A DNA stretch of 64,000 bases from Pararhizobium capsulatum DSM 1112 (GTDB lineage Bacteria; Pseudomonadota; Alphaproteobacteria; Rhizobiales; Rhizobiaceae): positions 310,001-374,000 of the forward strand of contig NZ_JAUSVF010000003.1 of the NCBI RefSeq assembly GCF_030814475.1. The letters run 5' to 3'. Of the stretch, positions 9,135 through 17,300 are shown one piece after another (the first letter of the stretch is position 1; every line of letters begins with the position of its first letter). The position numbers and the translations under genes were made by a program. The notes below the pieces were generated by a model. That model did not search any database, was not told where the DNA came from, and saw only the letters and a program-made list of their open reading frames with translations.

Positions 9135-10090
9135 CGATCGGCATTGCAACTTACGGCCCGAATGCCGGCCTTGCGGCAATCGAGGCACTCGCCGCCGTTG
9201 AGAAAATCGGCTCGGGTGCTATCGGCGGCTTCGTCAGTTTTGCAGTGATGGATATCGATGGCACGATCCACAGGGCCGAAACTCAGACTGGTGGCACCGG
9301 TAATCTTCCGATTGACGCAATTCGAGAAGCGATTCAACGCGCCCGCATCGCCGTATTGATGTCGAGCGGACCTAATCGCCCATCACCCTTGTCACAGTTC
9401 ACACCAGGCATGAAAGACATCGGCCTTGTCACCGGCCACCGGCTGCCCAATGTCCGGGGCACTAGGGCTTCCGCCCTCAATATGGACGTGCTGCAAGCCA
9501 TTAATTCCGGCGCTGCGGTGGAACAAGCGGTCCGAACGGTGCTGGATGAAAACCCCGTTGCCGATGCAGGCATCATCGCGATCTCCGCAGCCGGAGACCT
9601 CGCTATGGGAAACACGGACTATGTCGAACGGTTCTTCGATGCCGGTTCCGCGATGCTACAATCGGCATTCGATCCCGACATCAGGGCGGGTGTGCTGCAC
9701 AATGCGATCCATCCGCATCGCGGTCTGGCGCTGATGGCCGCGCAGTTCGCAATCAATATCATGGACCCGCCGGATCGGGCAGATTCCACGGTCACTATTG
9801 CGGCGGGTACGCCACTGGTGGTCGGGCCGCGAAACGAGATCCGCCTCAAAAGCCACGGTGTCGAGATCGCGATAGAAAATCCCCTTTACCTGACGGGATC
9901 ATGGGATTTGGGTCTCGGCCCGCGCGTACCGGTCGTCGAGGCGGGAACCGACGTCGCCGTGGCCGTCTATGAGCCGTACTTGAGGGCAGCAAATGGTCTG
10001 ATACAAACGATCGATGGACAGTCAGCATTCGAGGTGCCGGTGCGGACGATGACCGTCGATCAAGTCTCAGAAGTGGCGGTACAAGTTTAG
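9131..10090 (+). CDS. Uncharacterised protein closing the peptide-importer operon
   Basis: A 319-residue protein starting [20 protein letters not shown]; the ATG at 9131 overlaps the ATPase stop (ATGA), so it belongs to the operon. There is no signal peptide or membrane span. The N-terminus, the GAIGGFVSFAVMDIDG and TQTGGTGNLP stretches and later LHNAIHPHRGLALMAAQFAI look enzyme-like. The overall look recalls an uncharacterised family (I believe DUF6963, not certain) and loosely an Ntn-hydrolase-like layout. Position suggests it acts on the imported compound or a breakdown product. No catalytic residue can be named with confidence. Confidence 0.75.
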   Translation: MTIGIATYGPNAGLAAIEALAAVEKIGSGAIGGFVSFAVMDIDGTIHRAETQTGGTGNLPIDAIREAIQRARIAVLMSSGPNRPSPLSQFTPGMKDIGLVTGHRLPNVRGTRASALNMDVLQAINSGAAVEQAVRTVLDENPVADAGIIAISAAGDLAMGNTDYVERFFDAGSAMLQSAFDPDIRAGVLHNAIHPHRGLALMAAQFAINIMDPPDRADSTVTIAAGTPLVVGPRNEIRLKSHGVEIAIENPLYLTGSWDLGLGPRVPVVEAGTDVAVAVYEPYLRAANGLIQTIDGQSAFEVPVRTMTVDQVSEVAVQV

Positions 10091-10303
10091 CCCAGCTTCA
10101 GGTTGGGTCATGAACTTTTGAACGGAAACGCTTTCAGAATCGATATCACTCTCGCAAACTAGAACGGAGCACACGACGGGTATGAGCTCAATAAGAAATC
10201 CTCTGGACATATTTATCGTGTCAGCAATAGTTTTTATGCCTTCAGCTCTCTGAAGAGGACTCGACCCAGAGCGCGGCGTAGTTGGCATACGGGAGCACCG
10301 GAG

Positions 10304-10747
10304 GTGCGCAAAAATGCAGTTTGCATGCCGGTGTGGGCTGAATTTCGAACGGTCCTATCCTTTGGAACCATAAGACAGCACCGTGGAGGTCCCTTTGATT
10401 TCAGGCCGCCGTACTCTTCCCACGCTGACGTTGTATCGGCCCGACGGGCATTGGCACTGGGTCTGGCAGTCAACCATCTCATGACGAAACCGTCATTCAT
10501 GAGAATTCGTTTCGGAGAGCTGTCGCAGTTATTGGCTGGGATTGTTAATCGCGATCACTACTTTTTCGTGGTCGATCAGACTCATCAAATTCAAGGGTTT
10601 GCGGGTTGGGCGCTGACCAGCCGTAGCAATGCAGAAAACTGGCTTAGTGGGCGCTTCGGACTGAGGTCCAAGGATTGCATCGCGGGTGAATGCATTGTCA
10701 TGAACGCCTGGTCAGGGTTACGAGATCACGAGCGAGACCCTGCCTAA
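10304..10747 (+). pseudogene. Truncated toxin-activating lysine-acyltransferase-like gene
   Basis: The frame reads ALALGLAVNHLMTKPSFMRI, FGELSQLLAGIVNRDHYFFV and IQGFAGWALTSRSNAENW, then ends soon after GECIVMNAWSG. This resembles the N-terminal two-thirds of HlyC-like (RTX toxin-activating) lysine acyltransferases common in rhizobia (LxxxxxLMTKP..., GFAGWAL, NAWA). Family members normally continue about 50 residues past NAW; here the frame runs into unrelated codons and stops. The 5' limit is unclear because the first 45 codons do not resemble the family. Probably a truncated, inactive copy. Confidence 0.45.
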
Positions 10748-10775
10748 GTCAACCACCTACTTCTTCCCGACAGCA

Positions 10776-11012
10776 ATGTCGGAGGCCGACCAATTTGGGC
10801 TAATGAAAGCCAATCATGAGCAAGCTGAAGCTGCACAATTGAAGTTGATCAGCGAAAAGCGGTGGGAGAGATTTATCGACGCAATCAAAGTTGCGCTGTC
10901 GCCTCCCATCGTCCTTCTGCTGATCGGGTTGGTAATCCGCTGGGGTGATCACAGGCCTCCGCAGACAAGCGCCCCCAGAGCCCTGACACTCAACACTCCC
11001 CGACCACGCTAG
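10776..11012 (+). CDS. Hypothetical small membrane protein
   Basis: 78 residues if started at 10776. The first 45 residues are polar and helical (EADQFGLMKANHEQAEAAQL, then KLISEKRWERFIDAIKVAL), followed by one hydrophobic segment (PPIVLLLIGLVIRW) and a short tail. The same frame is open upstream of the ATG through YEITSETLPKSTTYFFPTAM, back to a TGA at 10699-10701. No good Shine-Dalgarno is visible; an internal ATG at 10804 is an alternative. Not recognised. The single-span layout recalls holin-like or phage-accessory proteins, but that is only an impression. Confidence 0.35.
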   Translation: MSEADQFGLMKANHEQAEAAQLKLISEKRWERFIDAIKVALSPPIVLLLIGLVIRWGDHRPPQTSAPRALTLNTPRPR

Positions 11013-11122
11013 AATTCGAGGGACACCCAATCGCCGTCCCGTTATCCTGACGTCCTGACGTCCTGCCTGCAGTAGAACTGGCCGTCGCTGCGTTGGAAAA
11101 CTACACAGCCCGGATCTCTAAC

Positions 11123-11443
11123 TCACATGGAAGCCTTCATTCGCGATAACGCCTCGACAAGGTTCGGTGCAGCAATCCATAAGATGCCGAGACCCACATG
11201 CAGCACTCCGATTGTCATCAGGATGCTGCGGAACGGCTCCTTGCGCGTTTTGTGACGAAGTACTTGCTGTGCCGTAAGGGCTCCGAGACTTCCACCGGCA
11301 ATAGCCAGCCAGAGCAGCGTGCTCTCCCTCACGCGCCACGCACCCTCTATCGTGGCTTGCTTGTCCCATCAATAGACGCAGTAGACCACGACGTTGACGA
11401 GGAGATAAATTAGAAGGAGTGTGAACGGTGTCGAAAGGTGCAT
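11123..11443 (-). pseudogene. DUF1294-family membrane protein gene with an in-frame TGA
   Basis: From an ATG at 11443 the minus strand encodes a hydrophobic first segment (TPFTLLLIYLLVNVVVYCVY), then TGA at 11371-11369, then WDKQATIEGAWRVRESTLLW, LAIAGGSLGALTAQ and LRHKTRKEPFRSI, with a final membrane segment. This is the DUF1294 layout, whose hallmark is a Y-x-W-DK motif followed by LLxLLGGxxGAxxAxxxxRHKTxKxxF. The TGA replaces the first of two codons where family members normally carry aromatic/tryptophan residues just before DK. Everything else is intact in one frame, so this is a single nonsense change. The full frame is 106 codons, close to the family size. Confidence 0.65.
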
Positions 11444-11538
11444 GGTCGGATTTTTGCACGCACGCAGGCGTTAATCTCCGGTTAACCTACAGTTCGATGA
11501 TCGTCGCGTTGATCTATGCGACGCCGCCTGCTGCGACC

Positions 11539-11601
11539 TTAAACGAACGGCGGCTTATGGAATTTGGTGCCCTATCCACTTAACGTCTGGAACGCAGGCG
11601 C
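11539..11601. repeat. 63-base dispersed repeat, copy 1
   Basis: This block matches 63809-63871 in the same orientation at 60 of 63 positions (differences at 11562, 11583 and 11595). It begins TTAAACGAACGGCGGCTTAT and ends GGAACGCAGGCGC. On the minus strand both copies encode the end of an open frame finishing VPD-x-KWIGHQ-x-P and a TAA stop. Flanks on both sides are unrelated. It may be the 3' end of a repeated gene or part of a small mobile element. Confidence 0.85.
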
Positions 11602-12289
11602 AAAGCTGCCGATTGTTTGATTTGTGATACCAAATGAGGGGGATGGACGCAGCACTGACCTTAGCGCGGACCAGCGGGCGACGACGCGAGGACGCGGGCT
11701 GGACAAACGCACAATCGATCGCGATCATCGTAAGGGCGGCAGTGGTGCAGCCTTCGAGGGTCACATTCTCGAAACTGTAGCGGCGCAAAGCCGTCGATAT
11801 TCAATGCGGGCCGAGGGGCGTTCCTGCGATTTTCACGCAATCGAATCGCACAGTTCCGTTGTCTTCCGGGCAATGAGAATGAATGACGTTTATCTGAACG
11901 CAACGTTCTTGAGGTCCTGGTGATGGCTGTATCCTTCGACTATCGCGCGTCCCTCTGCTCCAGTGGGCCGATCGTTTCGGAGCCTTTCGCGCGCAGCTAC
12001 GGGACGCGTACTTGTCAGCGTCATGACCGATTTCGGACACCTGGATGCCGGGCGCACCCCTCCCTCACCCCAAAGGTGACACGTCCTTCCGCATTGCTTC
12101 CAGAAGCCGCAAATCCTTGCCTAAATTCTGCCGCCACAAACAACATGAATTTCGGTCCGCGCCAGAACGCGCCGACCGAGACCCGCGCGATCACATGTTG
12201 TAGTAGCAACTCAGCCGAACGAAGAGGCTTGGGTTGAGCAGGGAAGACAGAGCGGACTCAGGGACCGTGTGGCGTTCCAATGTGAGGTC
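11602..12289. other. Stretch with no recognisable gene
   Basis: Short frames occur on both strands, including the 77-codon minus frame 11555-11788 that ends inside the 63-base repeat, but none resembles a known family or has a convincing ribosome-binding site. It probably consists of decayed fragments, like the stretch to its left. Confidence 0.4.
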
Positions 12290-12405
12290 TCACGCTGTCC
12301 GGACCGGGAACATGTCCCCACCATAATCATGCAGGCGTGTGTGATGACAGTGGCAGAGCCAGCGGACGTCGACAGGTTCGTCGTAATGGTCATGATTGCT
12401 GTCGG
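12290..12405 (-). pseudogene. C-terminal remnant of a small zinc-finger/HNH-like protein
   Basis: The minus strand ends NHDHYDEPVDVRWLCHCHHT then RLHDYGGDMFPVRTA and a TGA. The pattern HHDDYxxPxDVRWLCxxCHxxxH is found in small phage and plasmid proteins with a zinc-knuckle or HNH-like end, where the partner Cys-x-x-Cys lies about 15 residues earlier. That N-terminal half is missing: the frame runs straight into the adhP coding region in a non-coding phase. Hence a fragment. Identity rests on about 25 residues. Confidence 0.4.
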
Positions 12406-12407
12406 CA

Positions 12408-13436
12408 TCAAAACCGGATGACGTAGCGGCCCTTGGCGTTGCCTTTTTCCAACGAAGCAAGCGCTTCGGAGGCGCGATCGAGTGAGATTTCCTCAATCTC
12501 TGCTTCGAATGGTTTTTGCGCATGCATGGCGACAACCTCACGCATTTCCTGCGCCGTGCCGACGCTGGTGCCTGTAATGGTGACGCCGGTGCCGGTCAGC
12601 CATTCCTGGCTAATCTCGACGGGTTGGGACACTAGCGCTGCGGCGATGATGCGACCGCGCGGGCGGATGGCCGATATAATGGCATGCCAGGTTTTCGGCG
12701 TCGGCGCGAAATTGATGCAGGCGTGGAATTTCTGACCGCGTGCGCCAAGTCTGTCAGCGAGGCCTTCGTCGGCGATCTCGGTTTCGACGGCGCCGAGTCG
12801 CAAAGCATTTTCCAGTTTTGCCGGGCTGCGATCGACGGCAAGGACTCTTACGCCGAGGCGGGTGGCAATCTGGACAGCGTAGAGGCCGAGGCCACCGCAG
12901 CCGAAGATAGCGCATGTCTCGCCTGCCTTCAGGCCTGCACGGCGGATGGCGCCATAGGCGGTGACGCCTGCACACATGACGGGTGCGGTGGTAAGCGGGT
13001 CCATTTCCGGAATGAGCCTTACGGCAAAGCGCGCATCGACCACGACATAGTCGGCGAAAGCGCCGGGGACATTGAGGCCATGAGCACGCTGTTGTTGGCA
13101 GAAAGACTCTTCGCCGGCCAGGCATTCATCGCATTGCATGCAGGTATCATGCAGCCATGGAACGCCGATCGCGTCGCCTGGGGTCCAGTCTTCAACCCCG
13201 GGTCCGAGCGCTTCGATAGTACCGACGCCCTCATGGCCGAGAATAAATAACGAGGGGACAGGGGTCGCTGTCACGTCGCCCTTCCAGATATGGACATCGG
13301 AATGGCAAACGCCGCAGGCCTTGAGCCGGACCAGTATCTGGCCGGGTCCCGGCGTGGGGATAGCTTCGCAACGGATGGTCAACGGCGATCCCGGTGTGGT
13401 GAGCACCGCCGCATTCATGGTGTTTTCACTAAGCAC
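12408..13436 (-). CDS. adhP: Zinc-dependent alcohol dehydrogenase (AdhP type)
   Basis: Medium-chain alcohol dehydrogenase, alcohol to aldehyde with NAD, cytoplasmic. The catalytic zinc set is visible (ACGVCHSDVHIWKGD near 40-54, GHEGVG near 70). The structural zinc cysteines follow (DTCMQCDECLAGEESFC, about 97-113). The Rossmann motif is GCGGLGLYAVQIATRLG near 180, and the protein ends GRYVIRF. Length (336-342) fits. The frame begins with a GTG at 13436 directly after the choX stop (TAA GTG), which suggests coupling; an ATG at 13418 (MNAAVL) is the more family-like start. A role in oxidising choline, betaine aldehyde or another alcohol is possible from the neighbour but not proven. Confidence 0.88.
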   Translation of the reverse strand: MLSENTMNAAVLTTPGSPLTIRCEAIPTPGPGQILVRLKACGVCHSDVHIWKGDVTATPVPSLFILGHEGVGTIEALGPGVEDWTPGDAIGVPWLHDTCMQCDECLAGEESFCQQQRAHGLNVPGAFADYVVVDARFAVRLIPEMDPLTTAPVMCAGVTAYGAIRRAGLKAGETCAIFGCGGLGLYAVQIATRLGVRVLAVDRSPAKLENALRLGAVETEIADEGLADRLGARGQKFHACINFAPTPKTWHAIISAIRPRGRIIAAALVSQPVEISQEWLTGTGVTITGTSVGTAQEMREVVAMHAQKPFEAEIEEISLDRASEALASLEKGNAKGRYVIRF

Positions 13437-14381
13437 TTACTTCAATCCCAGTTCGGCTTTGATGGTTTCCAGACCCGACTTGCCATCGATTGTCGTGACG
13501 CCGTCTAGCCAGGCGACGACTTTCTCTGGATGTTCGATCATCATTTTCTTCGCCGTAACTGGCACTTCGACACCGTCGGTCATGATCATGTTCATCCCCG
13601 CATTTTCGTAGTTTATGTCAAACTTCAGGTTGGAGAAGAATTTTGTGACGTTGGGGCAGGCTTCTGGATAGCCGTTGCGAACCAGAGTGCGCACGGTGGC
13701 GCCACCGAAGTCTGGGCCGAATTCAGTATCACCGCCGGAGAGATAGGTCAGTTCCATATTGACGTTCATTGGGTGCGGCTGCCAGCCGAGGAAGATGATC
13801 CAGTCTTTCTTCTCGACTGCGCGCTTGACCTGCGCCAGCATACCGGCCTCGCTAGATTCCACCAGTTCCCAATCACCGGAAAGGTCGTGAGCCTTGGCGG
13901 CCAGCATGTCCTCGATCGGTTTGTTGGAGCCAGGTTCGATGCCGTAAATCTTGTAGTCGAATTTAGCACCGTGGGCGGCGAGATCGTCGAAACTCCTGAC
14001 GCCGGCGTCCGCGACATATTTCGGCACAGCGAGAGTATACTTCGCCCCTTCGAGATTGGTGCCTACTGCTATCACCGAGCCATCGTCGAAATATGACTTG
14101 AAGTCGATGTCCTGCACCGGCCGCCAATTGCCCTGGAACACATCCATGTCGTTGTTTTTCAGTGCCTCAAACGTCACATTGAGCCCGAGAATGGTCGAGT
14201 TTGGATCGTAGCCCAATGCCTTCAACAGAATTTCCGCCGTGGCATTGGTCAGTGCGATGTCCGTCCAGCCGAGGTCCGCCATGCGCACGGCCCTGCACTC
14301 CTCTTTGTCTAGCGCAAATGCAGTCATCGGCAGGCACGCAGAGGCGATGGCGACCGCGGCTACTTTCATGGATCTATGCAT
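13437..14381 (-). CDS. choX: Choline/glycine betaine ABC substrate-binding protein (ChoX-like)
   Basis: Periplasmic receptor, 314 residues from the ATG at 14381, which follows a GGGG ribosome site; an upstream in-frame ATG at 14438 is less likely. It has a Sec signal peptide (MKVAAVAIASACLPMTAFAL). The mature protein has the OpuAC-type pattern: VRMADLGWTDIALTNATAEI, then KNNDMDVFQGNWRPVQD, GIEPGSNKPIEDML, and FLGWQPHPMNVNMELTYLSG with the aromatic residues that cage quaternary amines. No choW permease or choV ATPase lies nearby, so it must use a transporter encoded elsewhere or be an orphan. Divergent from a BetI-like regulator, which supports choline as ligand. Confidence 0.85.
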   Translation of the reverse strand: MHRSMKVAAVAIASACLPMTAFALDKEECRAVRMADLGWTDIALTNATAEILLKALGYDPNSTILGLNVTFEALKNNDMDVFQGNWRPVQDIDFKSYFDDGSVIAVGTNLEGAKYTLAVPKYVADAGVRSFDDLAAHGAKFDYKIYGIEPGSNKPIEDMLAAKAHDLSGDWELVESSEAGMLAQVKRAVEKKDWIIFLGWQPHPMNVNMELTYLSGGDTEFGPDFGGATVRTLVRNGYPEACPNVTKFFSNLKFDINYENAGMNMIMTDGVEVPVTAKKMMIEHPEKVVAWLDGVTTIDGKSGLETIKAELGLK

Positions 14382-14487
14382 GGAATTCCCCTTTTTTGTT
14401 AGATGGGCGTAATGTATGGCGGCTAGTTTATATGGCAAGATAAAAAATTGTTAGTGCGCACAAAAATTTTAAAGCCTATGGAAAATC
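14382..14487. promoter_or_regulatory. Divergent promoter region of choX and the BetI-like regulator
   Basis: About 106 AT-rich bases between two divergent starts, including AAAAAATTGTTAGTGCGCAC and TTTATATGGCAAGATAAA. A TetR/BetI operator is expected here by analogy with bet loci; no clean long palindrome stands out. Confidence 0.35.
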
Positions 14488-15135
14488 ATGATGGCACCAC
14501 GCAAGAAGCAAAAGACCCGGATCGAAGACATCAGGCGCGTCGAGCTGATCGAGGCAGCGCATCGGATTTTTCTGCGGGAGGGACTCAAAGGTCTGACGAC
14601 GACTAAGATTTGCCACGAGGCAGGCATGTCGCAGGGCATCCTGACTTATTATTTCAAGGATAAGGAACAAGTTCTGTTCGAAATGGTGCGCGTGGCCAAT
14701 CGCGTGCTGATGGAGCAGGTCGTTTCCAATCTTCGCCGCGCCACAACACGCTGGCAGCGATTGCTGGCGATCATCGATGGCAATTTTCCGGCGAACCGCT
14801 ATGATCGCAGCACCGCTAATGCTTGGATTTCGCTCGTCGCGGAAACGGCGCATAATGCCCGCTATGCGCGATTGCAACGGCCATTCTACAGCCGGCTGCG
14901 TTCCAATATCGCCTCTGCGCTGGCGCCATCGTTGTCGCGGGACGAAATCGATCACTTCGTGCGTGGTTTCGCAGCCATGATCGATGGCCTGTGGCTGCGC
15001 CGCGGTCATTCCGAGACCGATATGTGGCTTGAAGAAGCCAAATTGCTGTTGACCGAATATACCGAAAAGATGCTGGGCGACAAGCTTGTGGAGACTCTCA
15101 AGCAGGATGACGCCTTGTTTCTGATTTCTACGTAG
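14488..15135 (+). CDS. TetR-family regulator, BetI-like
   Basis: 215-residue repressor-type protein. Residues 18-66 form the TetR helix-turn-helix (LIEAAHRIFLREGLKGLTTT, then ICHEAGMSQGILTYYFKDKE). The C-terminal part (DGNFPANRYDRSTANAWISL, HNARYARLQRPFYSRLRSNI, MIDGLWLRRG) matches BetI, the choline-responsive repressor of betaine synthesis and uptake. It is divergent from the choline-binding protein, so choline control of choX and adhP is the likely role. Two start methionines are adjacent (14488 and 14491). It ends just before a debris region. Confidence 0.85.
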   Translation: MMAPRKKQKTRIEDIRRVELIEAAHRIFLREGLKGLTTTKICHEAGMSQGILTYYFKDKEQVLFEMVRVANRVLMEQVVSNLRRATTRWQRLLAIIDGNFPANRYDRSTANAWISLVAETAHNARYARLQRPFYSRLRSNIASALAPSLSRDEIDHFVRGFAAMIDGLWLRRGHSETDMWLEEAKLLLTEYTEKMLGDKLVETLKQDDALFLIST

Positions 15136-15167
15136 GGTTGACCATACTTGAGCCCAGTGCGGCTCGC

Positions 15168-15494
15168 TTAAGCTCGGCGAATTGCTGGGGTTGGATAGTT
15201 CTGGCTGCCAGCGCGCGGGTATCGCTGTGGCGGATCGAGCATCGAGCGCGACTGGTTGTCGTAGACGGTGAACGACCAGAATTTTTCCGCTGGAATGTTT
15301 GCTGGCAGAGACACGTTGTAGGTCTTGCTACCGCCGAAAAACGCGCCCTTGGAATCGACGGTCTGCACAAGGTACTGCGAACCGATCTCCGTGAGCCGCA
15401 TGATCATCGCCGGAGTGATGAACGTGTAGCCGAAGAACATGGTCGTCCGGACGTTCAACGTACGCGCGCCAGTCCGCTGTATGAATGTCTGCAA
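15168..15494 (-). pseudogene. C-terminal remnant of a DUF1254/DUF1214-family protein
   Basis: The minus strand reads GSQYLVQTVDSKGAFFGGSK, TYNVSLPANIPAEKFWSFTV and YDNQSRSMLDPPQRYPRAGS. This is the DUF1214 end domain of DUF1254-family proteins (GSQYLxxxxDxxGxxxxGSKTYxxxxPxxxPAxxFWSxxxYDxxSRSMLxxxxxxPxxxSQ). Both the roughly 250-residue N-terminal DUF1254 region and the final lobe are missing or frameshifted. It is a broken gene; the family is clear from the core motif. Confidence 0.6.
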
Positions 15495-15939
15495 CCCGCC
15501 CGACAGCTGTCGAACTGACCTGGCCTGGGTGCGCTACGGGCACACATCGTGTCTGCGCTCGTTACGCTGACCAGCATGGCTTCGATCGCCGCGCCCGGCG
15601 GCAGCGCGTTGGGCGACCACGCGGAATGTTGGCCTTGAGGCGATTTCCGGTGCCACCGTGCGTGGTCGTGCAGTTCCCCATATGCTGCTTCGGGTACGCC
15701 CGCCTGCCAGCGGCATCATCGCTGCGACGCTCAAAACAGCGGCTGCCATACGCAATCTGCAATCGCGTTTTCACACGACCTCGGTCCAACCCGGACATCA
15801 TGTTGCCGGAGCCGACTGTCTGCTTTCGGGAAACGACGAAGGGATCTCAATCGCGGACATGGTGAAGGGTTTCGGGTGCCGTCAGGCGTACGAAAACCTC
15901 TCATGCAGGAACCCGCGGTCGGCATTCTCTGAGCTATGG
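15495..15939. other. Stretch with no recognisable gene
   Basis: Several overlapping short frames are open on both strands (a sign of GC-rich non-coding or decayed DNA). A possible signal-peptide-like run (MAAAVLSVAAMMPLAGG on the minus strand near 15735) could be the start of the broken DUF1254 gene. Nothing else is recognisable. Confidence 0.35.
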
Positions 15940-16290
15940 GGTTTTGTGGATTGTCGCTTCCAGCGGGCGGCCGATCGCAGCGACAGTTGTCAGTCCCGGC
16001 GCTCCGAGGGTGGGGTTTGCAGGGGTAGTTCTCCGGATTTTCGGAGTGAATGAGAGCACGTTTGCCCCGCTGAATGCCCTCGCCATAGGGACTGGCACAG
16101 ACCTCCCCGTTGGCCAGCTCTGCGGTGAGTAGACCATATGAATGGATCTGCCATGCCGGGTCATGACGCACTCTCCCGGTTCGTCGTAGCCTCGTCCGGC
16201 GGTCCACGCGGCTGCCGCCAGCGTTCGAACACCTTGATGACGATCATGCGTCCGCCGCAGCATGGGCATGGCGGCGGTGGCAGGAGTCAT
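15940..16290 (-). mobile_element. 3' remnant of an IS91-family element
   Basis: A short minus-strand frame reads LLPPPPCPCCGGRMIVIKVF then ERWRQPRGPPD and stops at 16161. CPCCGGRM-[IV]-[IV]-[IV]-x-x-F followed by a Pro/Arg-rich tail is the zinc-knuckle C-terminus of IS91-type (HUH) transposases. A TGA immediately upstream and the absence of the catalytic HUH domain show truncation. The roughly 220 bases beyond the stop, ending near CCACAAAACCCCATAGC, resemble the right end of such elements. The 5' limit is the observed stop; the 3' limit is a guess. Confidence 0.5.
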
Positions 16291-16803
16291 TAAAAACAGA
16301 CAAGGCCTTCCGGTTGGCACCTGTGGAGGTGTGTCAAAGCGTTGCAATTTTCTACTGGTGCCAGAACACATTTCGATAGTTGTTTCAGTATTTTAGAGAA
16401 AACATTGATAAGGCGATTTATGGAACTTGTTTGATGTCGTCCCGAACGGCACCGGCTGGATTGGCAATGGCCACATACTGCACAATGCAGGGAAGTACAC
16501 TATCCTGGCTGTCGCTTAGCCATATCGGCGGCATCCGCAATAACTGATCCGACAGCTCGATCGATGTCGTCCTTTTCGTTACACTGCAGTCAGCAGCGTG
16601 GCTCCTTCAAGCCTACCCTGGTTGATCCGCAATATCGATATCTCAGTCAGCGCCAAGGCCATGCTGGGCGCCATCAACCTGGCTCTCTGTCTGGTACCGC
16701 CCCACGCCAGATGAGACTGCGGAGCCAGACCTTAGCGTCTCGCTAATGGCGGGGAAGTCCTTTCCGCCTTTGCCCAGCTTTTCGAAGAGACCTTGGGCCT
16801 GCG
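16291..16803. other. Stretch with no recognisable gene
   Basis: About 500 bases between the IS91 remnant and the small ORF at 16804. No frame has a family resemblance or a ribosome site. The segment 16380-16440 is AT-rich. Confidence 0.4.
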
Positions 16804-17007
16804 CTACTTCACCACAAAGAAGCGTAGGCGCCGTTGCGATACTTTCTGCTGGGAGAGCTTCAGATCTTTCAGCATCAGGGCGGCTCCATTGCTGCACGGC
16901 GAATAGTCGGCAAGAAGCAGCTCCGCGATTGCCTTTTGCGTGCCGTAACTCCGGAGCGGCGTCGTGAACAATTCGTCGTCACTCGTCTTGAGAGTTCGCA
17001 TTTTCAC
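16804..17007 (-). CDS. Hypothetical small protein B of an overlapping pair
   Basis: 67 residues, reading KMRTLKTSDDELFTTPLRSY then LLADYSPCSNGAALMLKDLK; polar, no signal peptide or membrane span. Its GTG start overlaps the stop of the upstream small ORF (GTGA), which supports both being translated. An ATG two codons in is an alternative. Not recognised. Confidence 0.4.
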   Translation of the reverse strand: MKMRTLKTSDDELFTTPLRSYGTQKAIAELLLADYSPCSNGAALMLKDLKLSQQKVSQRRLRFFVVK

Positions 17008-17246
17008 TTAGGGATTGTATCGGCATCGATAGCCGCCGCAAACGTCACGCAGAAGTCGTGTGCTGCCGTCGCCGCCTCGTACTCATCCCTAAATGGCCCC
17101 AGAACAGTGATGAAGCCATCAACATTCACGGTAATCGTGTTGGACTTGGGATCGAAGATAAAGGCCCCGCTCAATGGATTTGCGTCGCACATTGTCACCG
17201 GAAGCCTCCAGCTTCGTTCTGATGTGGCCGTTTCGCTATAGTTCAA
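17004..17246 (-). CDS. Hypothetical small protein A of an overlapping pair
   Basis: 80 residues, including NPLSGAFIFDPKSNTITVNV then DGFITVLGPFRDEYEAATAA; it looks like a small folded cytoplasmic domain. It starts 54 bases after the biotin carboxylase stop on the same strand and its last codons overlap the next small ORF. It could therefore be the tail of the 17-kb operon or a leftover of the debris zone. Not recognised. Confidence 0.45.
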   Translation of the reverse strand: MNYSETATSERSWRLPVTMCDANPLSGAFIFDPKSNTITVNVDGFITVLGPFRDEYEAATAAHDFCVTFAAAIDADTIPK

Positions 17247-17300
17247 GGGATGAGGGCTTGCGACGCGCGTCGTATAAAATCGTCGGTCTTGGAAAACCGT

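Noticed and set aside
11369..11371. In-frame TGA read as selenocysteine in the DUF1294 gene
   Set aside because: The family carries tryptophan or other aromatics here, and no selenocysteine insertion hairpin was seen; a nonsense mutation is simpler.
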